A stretch of 64,000 bases of DNA from an uncultured Aquimarina sp. GTDB lineage: Bacteria; Bacteroidota; Bacteroidia; Flavobacteriales; Flavobacteriaceae. Below are positions 25,824 to 35,520 of the stretch, piece after piece. Both the position numbers and the translations under genes were made by a program. The notes beneath the pieces were generated by a model. It was not told the origin of the DNA and searched no databases. It saw only the letters and a list, made by a program, of their open reading frames with translations. The DNA is taken from positions 310,001 to 374,000 of the forward strand of contig CANLEM010000004.1 of NCBI GenBank assembly GCA_947489685.1. Reading direction: 5' to 3'. Position 1 is the stretch's first letter, and the number at the start of each line of letters is the position of its first letter.

Positions 25824-28340
25824 ATGAAGAAGGTAGTTGTAATAGGTAACGGAATGGTAGGATACAAGTTTTGCGAAAAATTTGTTAACTCCCAAAAATT
25901 TGAAAGTTATAAACTTATTGTCTTTGGAGAAGAACCGAGAAGAGCATATGATCGTGTTCATTTAAGCGAATATTATTCAGGAAAAACTGCCGAAGACTTA
26001 AGCATGTGTTCTGCGACCTGGTATCAAGAAAACAATATTGATCTGCATACCTCCGAAATGATTACCGAAATTAATAGAGAGGATAAAACAGTAGCAAACC
26101 ACCGAGGTGCCAAATATTCTTATGATTACCTGGTATTGGCTACGGGATCATCTGCTTTTGTGCCCCCTATTTCTGGAGTCGAAAAAGAAGGCGTATTTGT
26201 CTACAGAACTATTGAAGATCTTGAAACTATTGAAGCTTATGCCAAGAAACTAAAATCTGAAGGAAAAATACAGGCTGCTGTTTTAGGAGGAGGATTATTA
26301 GGACTTGAAGCAGCCAATGCCGTTAAAGAACTGGGACTCCAAGCCCATGTAGTAGAATTTGCACCTAGATTAATGCCTAGACAATTAGACCAAGGTGGTA
26401 GCAATATGTTGCAAGCCAAAATTGAAAAACTTGGGTTATCTGTACATCTAAACAAACAAACCGAATTTATTCAAGGTGATAAGGCTATTGAAGGCTTACA
26501 ATATATCGATGGGACGGAGCTTAAAATTGATATGCTTGTCATTTCTGCAGGTATACGTCCTAGAGATGAAGTTGCAAAAGAAAGTGGGCTTAAAACAGGA
26601 ATACGTGGTGGGGTAATTGTAGACAATACTATGAAAACCTCAGATGATTCAATTTTTGCAATAGGAGAAGTTGCTCTGTATAACAATATGATTTATGGAC
26701 TTGTAGCTCCTGGATATGATATGGCTCAGGTAGCTGTATCTCAAATCACAGGGGATCAAACCCATACCATGGAAGAACATATTGATATGTCTACTCAACT
26801 AAAACTTATTGGTACCGAGGTTGCAAGCTTTGGAGATGCTTTAATTGATAATAATACTGTAGATGCTATAACATACGAAAACAAAAGAAAAGGCACGTAC
26901 AAGCGCATAAATGTATCTGCCGATGGAACAAAATTATTGGGAGGGATTCTCGTTGGAGATGCATCAGATTATAATGCTTTGTTCCAAATGTATCAGACTG
27001 GCATGCAATTGCCGGAGAACCCAGAGGATCTTATTTTAGGCAGTCGAGGAGATGATAACACCTCATTACTAGGAGATATCATGGACCTTCCGGATACTGC
27101 TCAAATATGTTCCTGCGAGAGTGTTAGTAAAGGAGCTATTTGCAATGCTATTAAAGATGGTACTTGTGACAATCTCGGAGATGTAATTTCATGTACCAAA
27201 GCCGGAACAGGATGTGGTGGGTGTAAGCCTATGGTTAAGGATTTGGTTGATGCTACTTTAAAGTCTTTAGGCAAAGAAGTAAAAGATACAATATGCGAAC
27301 ATTTTGAATACAATAGACAAGAGCTTTTTGATATTATCAAATTAAAAGGATACCGAAAATATGATGAAGTATTAGATCATCATGGTACTGGTGATGGGTG
27401 TGAAACCTGCAAGCCTTTGGTGGCATCAATCATGGCAAGTATATATGCCGATACTGCAAATGAAGAAGCCGCAATACAGGACTCTAATGATCGATTTCTC
27501 GCTAATATCCAGCGTAATGGCACCTACTCTGTAGTACCTAGAATACCTGGAGGAGAAATTACTCCAGAAAAACTAATCGTACTAGGTCAAGTAGGGAAAA
27601 AATATGATTTATACACAAAAATTACGGGTGGGCAACGTGTAGATTTTTTTGGTGCCCGATTAGATCAATTACCAAAAATATGGAAAGACTTAATTGATCA
27701 TGGTTTTGAAAGTGGTCATGCCTATGGAAAATCCTTAAGAACAGTTAAAAGTTGCGTAGGATCCACTTGGTGTCGTTATGGAATGGATGAAAGTGTAAGT
27801 TTTGCCATTGAATTAGAAGAACGCTATAAAGGTCTTAGATCTCCTCATAAGATAAAAGGTGGTGTATCGGGATGCATTAGAGAATGTGCAGAAGCGCGAT
27901 GTAAAGATTTTGGAGTAATTGCCGTAGAAGGCGGGTGGAATTTATATGTCTGTGGTAACGGTGGCGCTAACCCAAAACATGCAGAACTCCTCGCAGAGCA
28001 AATCGATAATGAAACTGTAATTAAATATCTGGATAGGTTTTTAATGTTTTATATACGAACCGCCGAACCATTACAAAGAACGGCTAAGTGGTTAGATAAG
28101 CTAGACGGAGGTATCGACTACTTAAAAAGTGTAGTTATTGATGATAAACTAGAATTAGCCGAAGAGTTAGAGGCAGAAATGGCAACACTTGTGAATACAT
28201 TTCAATGCGAATGGACACAGGCAATTCAAAATGAAGAAATCATGAAAAGGTTTAATCACTTCGTGAATAGTGACGAAACCGATAACAACTTAGCTTTTGT
28301 ACCATTAAGAGATCAAAAAATGCCCGAACATTGGAAATAA
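25824..28340 (+). CDS. nirB: NADH-dependent nitrite reductase, large subunit
   Basis: A cytoplasmic enzyme of 838 residues reducing nitrite to ammonium. The FAD/NAD domain fills about 1-300 (VVVIGNGMVGYKF, AAVLGGGLLGLEAANAV). A BFD [2Fe-2S] domain follows at about 428-475 (ICSCESVSKG, GCGGCKPMV), then a second BFD-like segment ending CETCKPLV near 535. The siroheme/4Fe-4S half domains come last, with ligands C644, C650 (CX5C) and C684, C688 (CX3C). All catalytic ligands are present. It is the first gene of an apparent nirB-nirD-DUF4202-kinase operon. Siroheme synthesis genes are not in the window. Confidence 0.96.
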   Translation: MKKVVVIGNGMVGYKFCEKFVNSQKFESYKLIVFGEEPRRAYDRVHLSEYYSGKTAEDLSMCSATWYQENNIDLHTSEMITEINREDKTVANHRGAKYSYDYLVLATGSSAFVPPISGVEKEGVFVYRTIEDLETIEAYAKKLKSEGKIQAAVLGGGLLGLEAANAVKELGLQAHVVEFAPRLMPRQLDQGGSNMLQAKIEKLGLSVHLNKQTEFIQGDKAIEGLQYIDGTELKIDMLVISAGIRPRDEVAKESGLKTGIRGGVIVDNTMKTSDDSIFAIGEVALYNNMIYGLVAPGYDMAQVAVSQITGDQTHTMEEHIDMSTQLKLIGTEVASFGDALIDNNTVDAITYENKRKGTYKRINVSADGTKLLGGILVGDASDYNALFQMYQTGMQLPENPEDLILGSRGDDNTSLLGDIMDLPDTAQICSCESVSKGAICNAIKDGTCDNLGDVISCTKAGTGCGGCKPMVKDLVDATLKSLGKEVKDTICEHFEYNRQELFDIIKLKGYRKYDEVLDHHGTGDGCETCKPLVASIMASIYADTANEEAAIQDSNDRFLANIQRNGTYSVVPRIPGGEITPEKLIVLGQVGKKYDLYTKITGGQRVDFFGARLDQLPKIWKDLIDHGFESGHAYGKSLRTVKSCVGSTWCRYGMDESVSFAIELEERYKGLRSPHKIKGGVSGCIRECAEARCKDFGVIAVEGGWNLYVCGNGGANPKHAELLAEQIDNETVIKYLDRFLMFYIRTAEPLQRTAKWLDKLDGGIDYLKSVVIDDKLELAEELEAEMATLVNTFQCEWTQAIQNEEIMKRFNHFVNSDETDNNLAFVPLRDQKMPEHWK

Positions 28341-28410
28341 ATTGTTTTACAATAATCAACTAAAAAAATGACAATTGTAAAACAAAACCAAAAACTCAAA
28401 ATATAAAATC

Positions 28411-28788
28411 ATGGAAGAACTTTTAGATATCTATAAAACCATTTCAAAAAAAGAAGTAACTGTATGGTTCGAAGCTGCCAAAGTAAGTGATTTCCCAAAA
28501 AACGGAGGAGCATGTATAAAATATAAAGAAAAGCAAATCGCTGTTTTTAACTTTGAAAGAAAAAATGCTTGGTATGCCTGTCAGAACGTATGCCCTCATA
28601 AAATGGAAATGGTATTAAGTCGCGGAATGATCGGCGATCAAAACGGGATTCCGAAAGTTGCTTGCCCTATGCATAAAAAAACGTTCTCACTAGAAAACGG
28701 TGAAAACTTAAATGGTGACCTTACTCCTATTGCTACATATCCTGTAAAAATAGAAGGTGACATGGTATACATAGGTTTCTCTGAATAA
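28411..28788 (+). CDS. nirD: Nitrite reductase small subunit, Rieske type
   Basis: A partner of NirB with 125 residues. It has a Rieske fold with all four [2Fe-2S] ligands in place: C61 and H63 (CPH), C85 and H88 (CPMH). E. coli NirD has lost these ligands, so this subunit should still hold a cluster and pass electrons. It starts 70 bases after nirB and is co-directional. Confidence 0.93.
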   Translation: MEELLDIYKTISKKEVTVWFEAAKVSDFPKNGGACIKYKEKQIAVFNFERKNAWYACQNVCPHKMEMVLSRGMIGDQNGIPKVACPMHKKTFSLENGENLNGDLTPIATYPVKIEGDMVYIGFSE

Positions 28789-28831
28789 CTATTACCTATA
28801 AAAAGCAGTTCGTTTCTAGTGCAAAAAAACT

Positions 28832-28839
28832 TAACTTTG
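28832..28839 (+). promoter_or_regulatory. Possible internal promoter before the DUF4202 gene
   Basis: TAACTTTG is a full match to the -7 element TAnnTTTG, 24 bases before the ATG. No TACGTA site or TTG is seen upstream. It might give basal expression of the DUF4202 protein and kinase. Confidence 0.4.
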
Positions 28840-28863
28840 TAGGTATATCATACAGATACTTTT

Positions 28864-29454
28864 ATGCCAGCTACCGATACATTAAAAAACGCATACGCTT
28901 TATTTGACGAGGCTAATGCTAAAGACCCTAATAAAGAAAGTTTTAAAGGCGAACTTGTACCCAAAGAGCTGATCTATGGGCAACGTATGACCCAAACTTT
29001 GGAGAAATTTGAACCCGAAGCATCCGAGGCATTAAAATTAGCCGCAAGATCCCAACATATTTGCAGGTGGGAGATCCCCAGAGATAATTACCCAATGGAT
29101 CGTGTAGGATATCTAAAATGGAGAGAAGAGTTAAAAAAATTTCATGCAGAAAAAGCTTCCAAAATTCTTGGCGATATTAATTATGATTCTGAAATCATAG
29201 ATAGGGTGTCATTTTTGCTTCAAAAAAAGAAACTAAAAAAAGATAACGAAACTCAAGTTCTTGAGGACGTAATTTGCCTGGTCTTTCTTAATTTTTATTA
29301 CGAACCATTTTTAAAAAAACATACCGAAGAAAAAATTATAGATATCTTACAAAAAACCTGGCGTAAAATGTCTGAAAATGGTCATAGAGCTGCTCTCAAG
29401 CTTTCTTATTCAGAAAAAGCATTGACTTTGATTCAAAAAGCCTTAAAAGGATAA
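28864..29454 (+). CDS. DUF4202 family protein
   Basis: A soluble protein of 196 residues. Recognisable family blocks are LAARSQHICRWEIPRDNYP (about 60-78), GYLKWREELKKFHAE and EDVICLVFLNFYYEPF. The His/Arg-rich first block and the later acidic helix look like an HD-type all-helical fold, but the exact metal ligands are not certain from sequence alone. The family has no known activity. It is often found beside nitrate or nitrite genes, as here. The ORF is 6 bases from the kinase and probably co-translated with it. Confidence 0.88.
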   Translation: MPATDTLKNAYALFDEANAKDPNKESFKGELVPKELIYGQRMTQTLEKFEPEASEALKLAARSQHICRWEIPRDNYPMDRVGYLKWREELKKFHAEKASKILGDINYDSEIIDRVSFLLQKKKLKKDNETQVLEDVICLVFLNFYYEPFLKKHTEEKIIDILQKTWRKMSENGHRAALKLSYSEKALTLIQKALKG

Positions 29455-29460
29455 TTTTTA

Positions 29461-30804
29461 ATGAATATCTCTGATTGTAAGAAAAAAATAAAGCTGTTTC
29501 TTTTTATAAGCTTAGTACTATGTCTTGTTGTACTATTATTAGGTCTTTCTTCTACAATATCAACAACTTATTTTCTTGCATTATTGATCATTTTATGTAT
29601 CGGTCTTTTAGTTTCTACAGGCATTTTGTTCTTCAAGCTCTATTCTTATATCGTAAGATTAAAAGAAAAGGAACAACAAGCATTAAATGATTTAGATCGG
29701 TTAAAAACAAGTCAAATATCTAAGGACCAAAATATTCAAGAATTATCTGCATTAAATTATGCAATGGATCAAACGGTTTTATATGCAAGAACTACTGCTC
29801 AAGGTCTTATAATTAATCTAGGAGAACGTTTTGCAAAAACACTGACCATTGATCAAAATTACACTAGAAAAAATCTTGCCGACCTTATGAACTTGAGTGA
29901 GGTTCAAAAAAACAGATTGCTTCAGCTTATAGCGCAAAATAAGGGAGGTGTATTTAATGAAGAATTTGAACTCATTACAAATACTAAGCAGAATATATGG
30001 TTAGATATTTCTATACTAACGATATTTAAAGCATCCGGAAACTCTGAACGTCTTATTTTATGTTCTGATGTTTCTAGAAGAAAAGAAGCTCAAAATGAAA
30101 TAGAGCGATTAAATGCTGCCAGATATAAAGAAAAAGAAGATACTCAAAAATCAAATGCGAGTCAGATAGTAGAGGCGCAGGAGGAAGAAAGAAAAAGAAT
30201 TGCCAAAGAAATTCATGATAGTATTGGTCAAATGCTAACCGCATTAAAATTTAATATTGAATCTATAAATTTAAAGAATTTAGAAAAAACAACTCTAAAA
30301 ATTGAAGGCCTAAAACAGTTATCTAATGATCTTATTCAAGGAATAAGAATTGCAACTTTTAATCTTACTCCTCCCGAGCTTAAAGATTATGGCATTTCTA
30401 TTGCTCTTCAAAAAATGGCCAAAGAGCTTTCAAAATTGACAGGTAAACAGATTTTGTGTGAAAACACTTCTAATTTTGATCAAAGATTTGACACACTCGT
30501 AGAAACCAATTTATACAGGGTTACCCAAGAGGCAGTAAATAATGCTATTAAATATGCAAATTCTGAATATATTATAATCACTATCAACCATTCTGAAACT
30601 ATATTAAGTATCACTATTACTGATAATGGTCAAGGATTTGATATTACAAAAATACCTTCTAAGCCCAAAAACAATGCAGAGGGTGGAATGGGGTTGTTTT
30701 TTATGAGGGAACGCATGCAATACATAAACGGAAGGCTGTTTTTAAACGCTATCCCTGGAGAAGGAACTAAAATAACTCTAAACTATAATCTTCAAGAAAA
30801 CTAG
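29461..30804 (+). CDS. NarX-type sensor histidine kinase without P-box
   Basis: A membrane kinase of 447 residues. Two N-terminal membrane helices (about 13-33 and 36-58) are joined by only a few residues, so nothing larger than a loop faces the periplasm. A coiled-coil linker leads to a PAS-like domain (about 95-215, ARTTAQGLIINLGERF to LILCSDVSRRKEAQ). HisKA_3 carries H252 in AKEIHDSIGQ. The ATPase domain shows TQEAVNNAIKYA, DNGQGFD and GGMGLFFMRERMQ. It belongs to the family that pairs with NarL/FixJ regulators. Signal input would need another protein, and the periplasmic P-box protein of this regulon is the obvious candidate. Confidence 0.9.
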   Translation: MNISDCKKKIKLFLFISLVLCLVVLLLGLSSTISTTYFLALLIILCIGLLVSTGILFFKLYSYIVRLKEKEQQALNDLDRLKTSQISKDQNIQELSALNYAMDQTVLYARTTAQGLIINLGERFAKTLTIDQNYTRKNLADLMNLSEVQKNRLLQLIAQNKGGVFNEEFELITNTKQNIWLDISILTIFKASGNSERLILCSDVSRRKEAQNEIERLNAARYKEKEDTQKSNASQIVEAQEEERKRIAKEIHDSIGQMLTALKFNIESINLKNLEKTTLKIEGLKQLSNDLIQGIRIATFNLTPPELKDYGISIALQKMAKELSKLTGKQILCENTSNFDQRFDTLVETNLYRVTQEAVNNAIKYANSEYIIITINHSETILSITITDNGQGFDITKIPSKPKNNAEGGMGLFFMRERMQYINGRLFLNAIPGEGTKITLNYNLQEN

Positions 30805-30812
30805 CCTCCTTC

Positions 30813-31685
30813 TTATACTTTGTTAGGTTTCTTTTTAATGATTTCGTTTCTATAATAATCAATAATACCATCAATAGGTCTTCTTACAATATTTCCTACG
30901 GTAAGATTATAAGGCCATACAGCGGCTCGAATAATATCTTCACTAAAATGAGCTATCGAACCGATAAAGTGTATAGGTACATTTTGCGCTTCAGGAAAGC
31001 ACAGTACTCTATTCTCAACAAATTCTTGTATGCCTTCGGTCACTATTTTATAAAAATAACCGTTGCGCTCGCTTGTAAAAATAAACTCTGCAAAAGAGGC
31101 CAAATACGTATTTGGGTTCTCTTTTTTATACAAATTTTCTTTAATAGAATCCGAAGAAAGATCAAAGCGTTTTTCGAATTCTGAAGCTACTTCGGGAGGC
31201 ATACGCTTGTAATAGTAATCTTTTATCAAGCGTTTACCGAAATGGTTTCCACTTGCCTCATCCATAAGGATATAACCTAAAGAATCTACGACCATGTGTA
31301 TATCATCACCATCATAATAACAACTATTAGATCCTGTACCCAAAATACAAATAATACCGGGTTCTGTAGTAGCTGCATATACCGCCGCTACCATATCCTC
31401 TTTTACAACAATTTCTGTAGCATTTGTAAAGAAATCTTCAAATACCTTTGTCAACATAGCAGCAGGTTTCTTAGTCCCACATCCTGCACCATAAAAATGA
31501 ATTACATCAATTTTATCCAGGTTTGAATAAAGCTCCTCATTATCTCTTATTCTTTGCTCAAGAAGAGATTTTTCAAAAACAGCGGGATTCAAACCTTGTG
31601 TTCGAGTTTTAAACACAATCTCTCCAGATTCGTCTAGAAGAATCCAATCACATTTAGTAGAACCACCATCGGCTAATAAAATCAT
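30813..31685 (-). CDS. BadF/BadG/BcrA/BcrD-type sugar kinase
   Basis: A protein of 290 residues of the ASKHA kinase superfamily. The phosphate-1 loop is ADGGSTKCDWIL at the N-terminus, CILGTGSNSCY in the middle is the phosphate-2 loop, and FIGSIAHFSEDI near the end is the adenosine site. The family includes N-acetylglucosamine and N-acetylmuramate kinases. In Flavobacteria this protein is usually annotated as an N-acetylglucosamine kinase; the substrate cannot be proved here. It converges with the kinase gene, only 8 bases apart, and lies downstream of pfkA-gap on the same strand. Confidence 0.88.
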   Translation of the reverse strand: MILLADGGSTKCDWILLDESGEIVFKTRTQGLNPAVFEKSLLEQRIRDNEELYSNLDKIDVIHFYGAGCGTKKPAAMLTKVFEDFFTNATEIVVKEDMVAAVYAATTEPGIICILGTGSNSCYYDGDDIHMVVDSLGYILMDEASGNHFGKRLIKDYYYKRMPPEVASEFEKRFDLSSDSIKENLYKKENPNTYLASFAEFIFTSERNGYFYKIVTEGIQEFVENRVLCFPEAQNVPIHFIGSIAHFSEDIIRAAVWPYNLTVGNIVRRPIDGIIDYYRNEIIKKKPNKV

Positions 31686-31741
31686 TTGAAAATTTGTTTG
31701 TTGTTAGCAAAAGAGAACAAAAATTTTAAATATACAATCTA

Positions 31742-31801
31742 ATTGAGCGTAGTCGACAGCAATTACATAATTACTACCTATACATTTCGACTTCGCTCAA
31801 T
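31742..31801. repeat. REP-like interrupted inverted repeat
   Basis: ATTGAGCG and GTCGA (31742-31756) are matched inverted by TCGAC and CGCTCAAT (31787-31801), with a spacer of about 30 nt. The sequence type TTGAGCG..GTCGA is familiar as an intergenic repeat scattered in Flavobacteria. It lies between gap and the sugar kinase and may end the gap transcript. Confidence 0.6.
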
Positions 31802-31819
31802 ATGATTGTTACCTATATA

Positions 31820-32860
<1,041 letters not shown>

Positions 32861-32885
32861 TTAATATAAAATGTGGTTATTATTT

Positions 32886-33872
32886 TTACACCGAAGTGAT
32901 ATCTGCTACTTTTATAAGACCATCGTGACTGTGTGATCTTTTATCTAATGCTTTTTTGAGAGGTACAATAGTAACTGTTTTATGCACTATACCAATCATT
33001 ACCTCTCGTCTTCCTTCCATTAAAGATTCAACGGCTCCAACTCCTAATTTGCTGGCCAATACTCTATCATAACAGCTTGGCGCTCCTCCTCGCTGAATAT
33101 GCCCCAAAACAGACACCCTGACCTCATAATCATCCAGGTTTTCTTCTACATATTCTCCTAATTCGAAAATATTTTTTCCTGATTTATCTCCTTCTGCTAC
33201 TACTATAATACTAGAAGTCTTGCCTGTCTTTTTACTTTTTTTAAGAGAGTCTATTAGCCTGTCTACTCCCATATTCTCTTCAGGAATAAGTATTTCTTCT
33301 GCCCCGGCACCAATCCCTGCATTTAGGGCAATATCTCCTGCATCACGACCCATTACTTCTATAAGAAATAATCGATTATGTGAGCTTGCAGTATCTCTAA
33401 TCTTATCGATAGCCTCTACAACTGTATTGAGTGCTGTATCGTATCCTATCGTATAATCTGTACCATTAATATCATTATCAATAGTACCAGGAATACCCAC
33501 CACGGGAAAATTAAATTCTTCTGAGAGTTTTAAAGCTCCTGTAAAACTACCATCCCCTCCTATTACAACAAGAGCGTCGATATTATTCTTAACTAAATTT
33601 TCGTATGCTTTTTGCCTGCCTTCTAGAGTTCTAAATTCTTTAGAACGAGCCGACTTTAAAAAAGTACCTCCTTTATTAATAATATTACGAACAGATCGAG
33701 CGTTTAAACTTTCAATTTCATTATGAATTAAACCTTCATATCCTTTATATACTCCAAAACAATTTACCTTATAAAAACTGCATGCACGAACTACTGCTCG
33801 AATGGCAGCATTCATTCCTGGAGCATCTCCACCAGAGGTTAATACGGCTATATTTTTAACTTCTTTTGTCAT
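32886..33872 (-). CDS. pfkA: ATP-dependent 6-phosphofructokinase
   Basis: A glycolytic enzyme of 328 residues from the ATG at 33872 (an upstream TTG at 33917 is unlikely). The ATP site is LTSGGDAPGMNAAIRAVVR. GGDGSFTGA and the catalytic segment GTIDNDINGTDYTIG, with Asp as proton acceptor, identify the A-type ATP-dependent enzyme. IEVMGRDAGD and LGHIQRGG complete the fructose-6-phosphate site. The length matches bacterial PfkA. A LacI-type palindrome lies 52 bases upstream. Confidence 0.96.
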   Translation of the reverse strand: MTKEVKNIAVLTSGGDAPGMNAAIRAVVRACSFYKVNCFGVYKGYEGLIHNEIESLNARSVRNIINKGGTFLKSARSKEFRTLEGRQKAYENLVKNNIDALVVIGGDGSFTGALKLSEEFNFPVVGIPGTIDNDINGTDYTIGYDTALNTVVEAIDKIRDTASSHNRLFLIEVMGRDAGDIALNAGIGAGAEEILIPEENMGVDRLIDSLKKSKKTGKTSSIIVVAEGDKSGKNIFELGEYVEENLDDYEVRVSVLGHIQRGGAPSCYDRVLASKLGVGAVESLMEGRREVMIGIVHKTVTIVPLKKALDKRSHSHDGLIKVADITSV

Positions 33873-33924
33873 TGAAGCCAAATCTATCGTTAATGACCAT
33901 AATAACCTAATTTGCAAAAAAACT

Positions 33925-33934
33925 AAAACGTTTT
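33925..33934. promoter_or_regulatory. Possible LacI-family operator upstream of pfkA
   Basis: The perfect palindrome AAAACGTTTT is centred on CG. It shares the core AAACGTTT with the larger palindrome upstream of susC (43200-43215). It could link glycolysis to the same regulator, but 10-bp AT-rich palindromes also arise by chance. Confidence 0.35.
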
Positions 33935-34050
33935 CGGTTAATAAATTCAGGGTATAATCATAAAAAAAGCATTATTTTAACACATTTTATAGGGATACCA
34001 TTAAAAATATCACGATATATCAAAAGGCTTATTGAGAAAGATTATTTATA

Positions 34051-34087
34051 AAAAAAACGACTTGCCAATGGCAAGTCGTTTTTTTTA
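34051..34087 (-). terminator. Terminator of the maltose operon
   Basis: The 10-bp stem ACGACTTGCC (34058-34067) pairs with GGCAAGTCGT (34071-34080) around loop AAT. It has A-runs before and T-runs after, so it can work in both directions. It ends the minus-strand GH13 gene. Confidence 0.85.
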
Positions 34088-34103
34088 ATGTTACAAGTGT
34101 ACT

Positions 34104-35492
34104 TTATTCTTGAATAAGAATACGGTATTTCCAACCTGCCAAGCTATGTGCATCTTCCGATTTTGTTGTATATGATTCTCCAGAGAGGTAATCAACAAGT
34201 TTTCCGTCATATTTTAATGAAAACTCAACAGACTCGTTAGTCATATTTGCAATGAAAATAACTTTGTTTCCTTCTTTTTCTCTTTTAAACGCTAAAACCT
34301 TATCATCTACGCCAGTCTGTAGTCGAATGTAAGAAGCAGCGTTTTTACCACCGTGTAATGCAGGATTATTATTCTTTAATTGACCTAGTTTTTCATATAA
34401 AGGAAAGAAGACACCTTTTTTCTTTATTATGGTATCTTTTTCAAAAAATAATAATCGTTTATTCATATCATATTCCTGACCAGAATATATCAAAGGCATT
34501 CCAGGAGCTACATACGCCAAGGCCGCAAACAACTCTTTAGCCTCTCCCATTCGTTCATCTACAGTCCCATTCCAGGAATTTTCGTCATGGTTAGATGTAA
34601 AATTCATCAAGATATCATCTTTAGCATATAGACTATCAATTTGATTCATTCTCTTATCCCACTCATTTACATTTGCTTTTCCTTGGGCAATATCGTTCAT
34701 TTTGTGATGTGTATCCCAACCATACCCCATATCAAATGCCTCTTCTAACAACTCTGGCTCCCAACCTTCGGCAAGCATAAATATTGGTTTGATTTTTTTG
34801 AGTTCTGCTACAGTAGCATTCCAAAAATTAGTAGGTACCATTCCAGCTACGTCACAACGAAACCCATCTATTCCTTCTTCTTTGACCCAGTATGTCATAT
34901 CTTTTAACATCTGTGCGCGCATTTCTTGATTATCATAATTAAGATCTGCAACATCAGTCCAATCTGTTCCAACGGTATGTGTAATATTACCTGCTGCATC
35001 TTTTGTATAATACTCCGGGTGTTCTTTTAACCAAACATGATCCCATCCCGTATGGTTCGCCACCCAATCAAGAACCACATAGATACCATTATCATGAGCG
35101 GTTTTTACAAGGTCTCTAAAATCCTCGATAGTACCAAACTCCGGATTTACTTTGGTGTAGTCCGAAATTGCATAATAACTACCTAATGATCCTTTGCTCT
35201 TTGTAGTGGATATAGGATAAATAGGCATTATCCAAAGAATTTTAACTCCTAATTGTTTCAATACCGGAATATCCTTGGTGAAGGCCTTAAATGAACCTTC
35301 TTCAGAATATTGACGGATATTTGCTTCATAAATAACTGCATTCTCCATCATTGCGTCACTAACCGGCGTAAGGATTTCTTTTGCTTCATCTTTAATTTCT
35401 ACTTTAGTTTCGGCTAAAACTTCTCCTTTTTTTGCCTTCCCACAGGAAAATAAAGTTCCTAAAGCTAATAAGCTTAAAATTATTTTTTTCAT
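34104..35492 (-). CDS. GH13 alpha-amylase family lipoprotein
   Basis: A periplasmic or surface glucan hydrolase of 462 residues. The lipobox is LGTLFSC. The four GH13 regions are all present: DWVANHTGWD (I), GFRCDVA (II, nucleophile Asp), LAEGWEP (III, acid/base Glu) and FTSNHDEN (IV). The start of the barrel (VIYEANIRQYSEEGSFKAF) resembles the small amylases found in Bacteroidota sus-like operons. It is the last gene of the minus-strand maltose operon, 28 bases after the preceding GH13 gene. Confidence 0.93.
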   Translation of the reverse strand: MKKIILSLLALGTLFSCGKAKKGEVLAETKVEIKDEAKEILTPVSDAMMENAVIYEANIRQYSEEGSFKAFTKDIPVLKQLGVKILWIMPIYPISTTKSKGSLGSYYAISDYTKVNPEFGTIEDFRDLVKTAHDNGIYVVLDWVANHTGWDHVWLKEHPEYYTKDAAGNITHTVGTDWTDVADLNYDNQEMRAQMLKDMTYWVKEEGIDGFRCDVAGMVPTNFWNATVAELKKIKPIFMLAEGWEPELLEEAFDMGYGWDTHHKMNDIAQGKANVNEWDKRMNQIDSLYAKDDILMNFTSNHDENSWNGTVDERMGEAKELFAALAYVAPGMPLIYSGQEYDMNKRLLFFEKDTIIKKKGVFFPLYEKLGQLKNNNPALHGGKNAASYIRLQTGVDDKVLAFKREKEGNKVIFIANMTNESVEFSLKYDGKLVDYLSGESYTTKSEDAHSLAGWKYRILIQE

Positions 35493-35520
35493 GGTAATAA
35501 AAATATTTTGTATTTGAATA

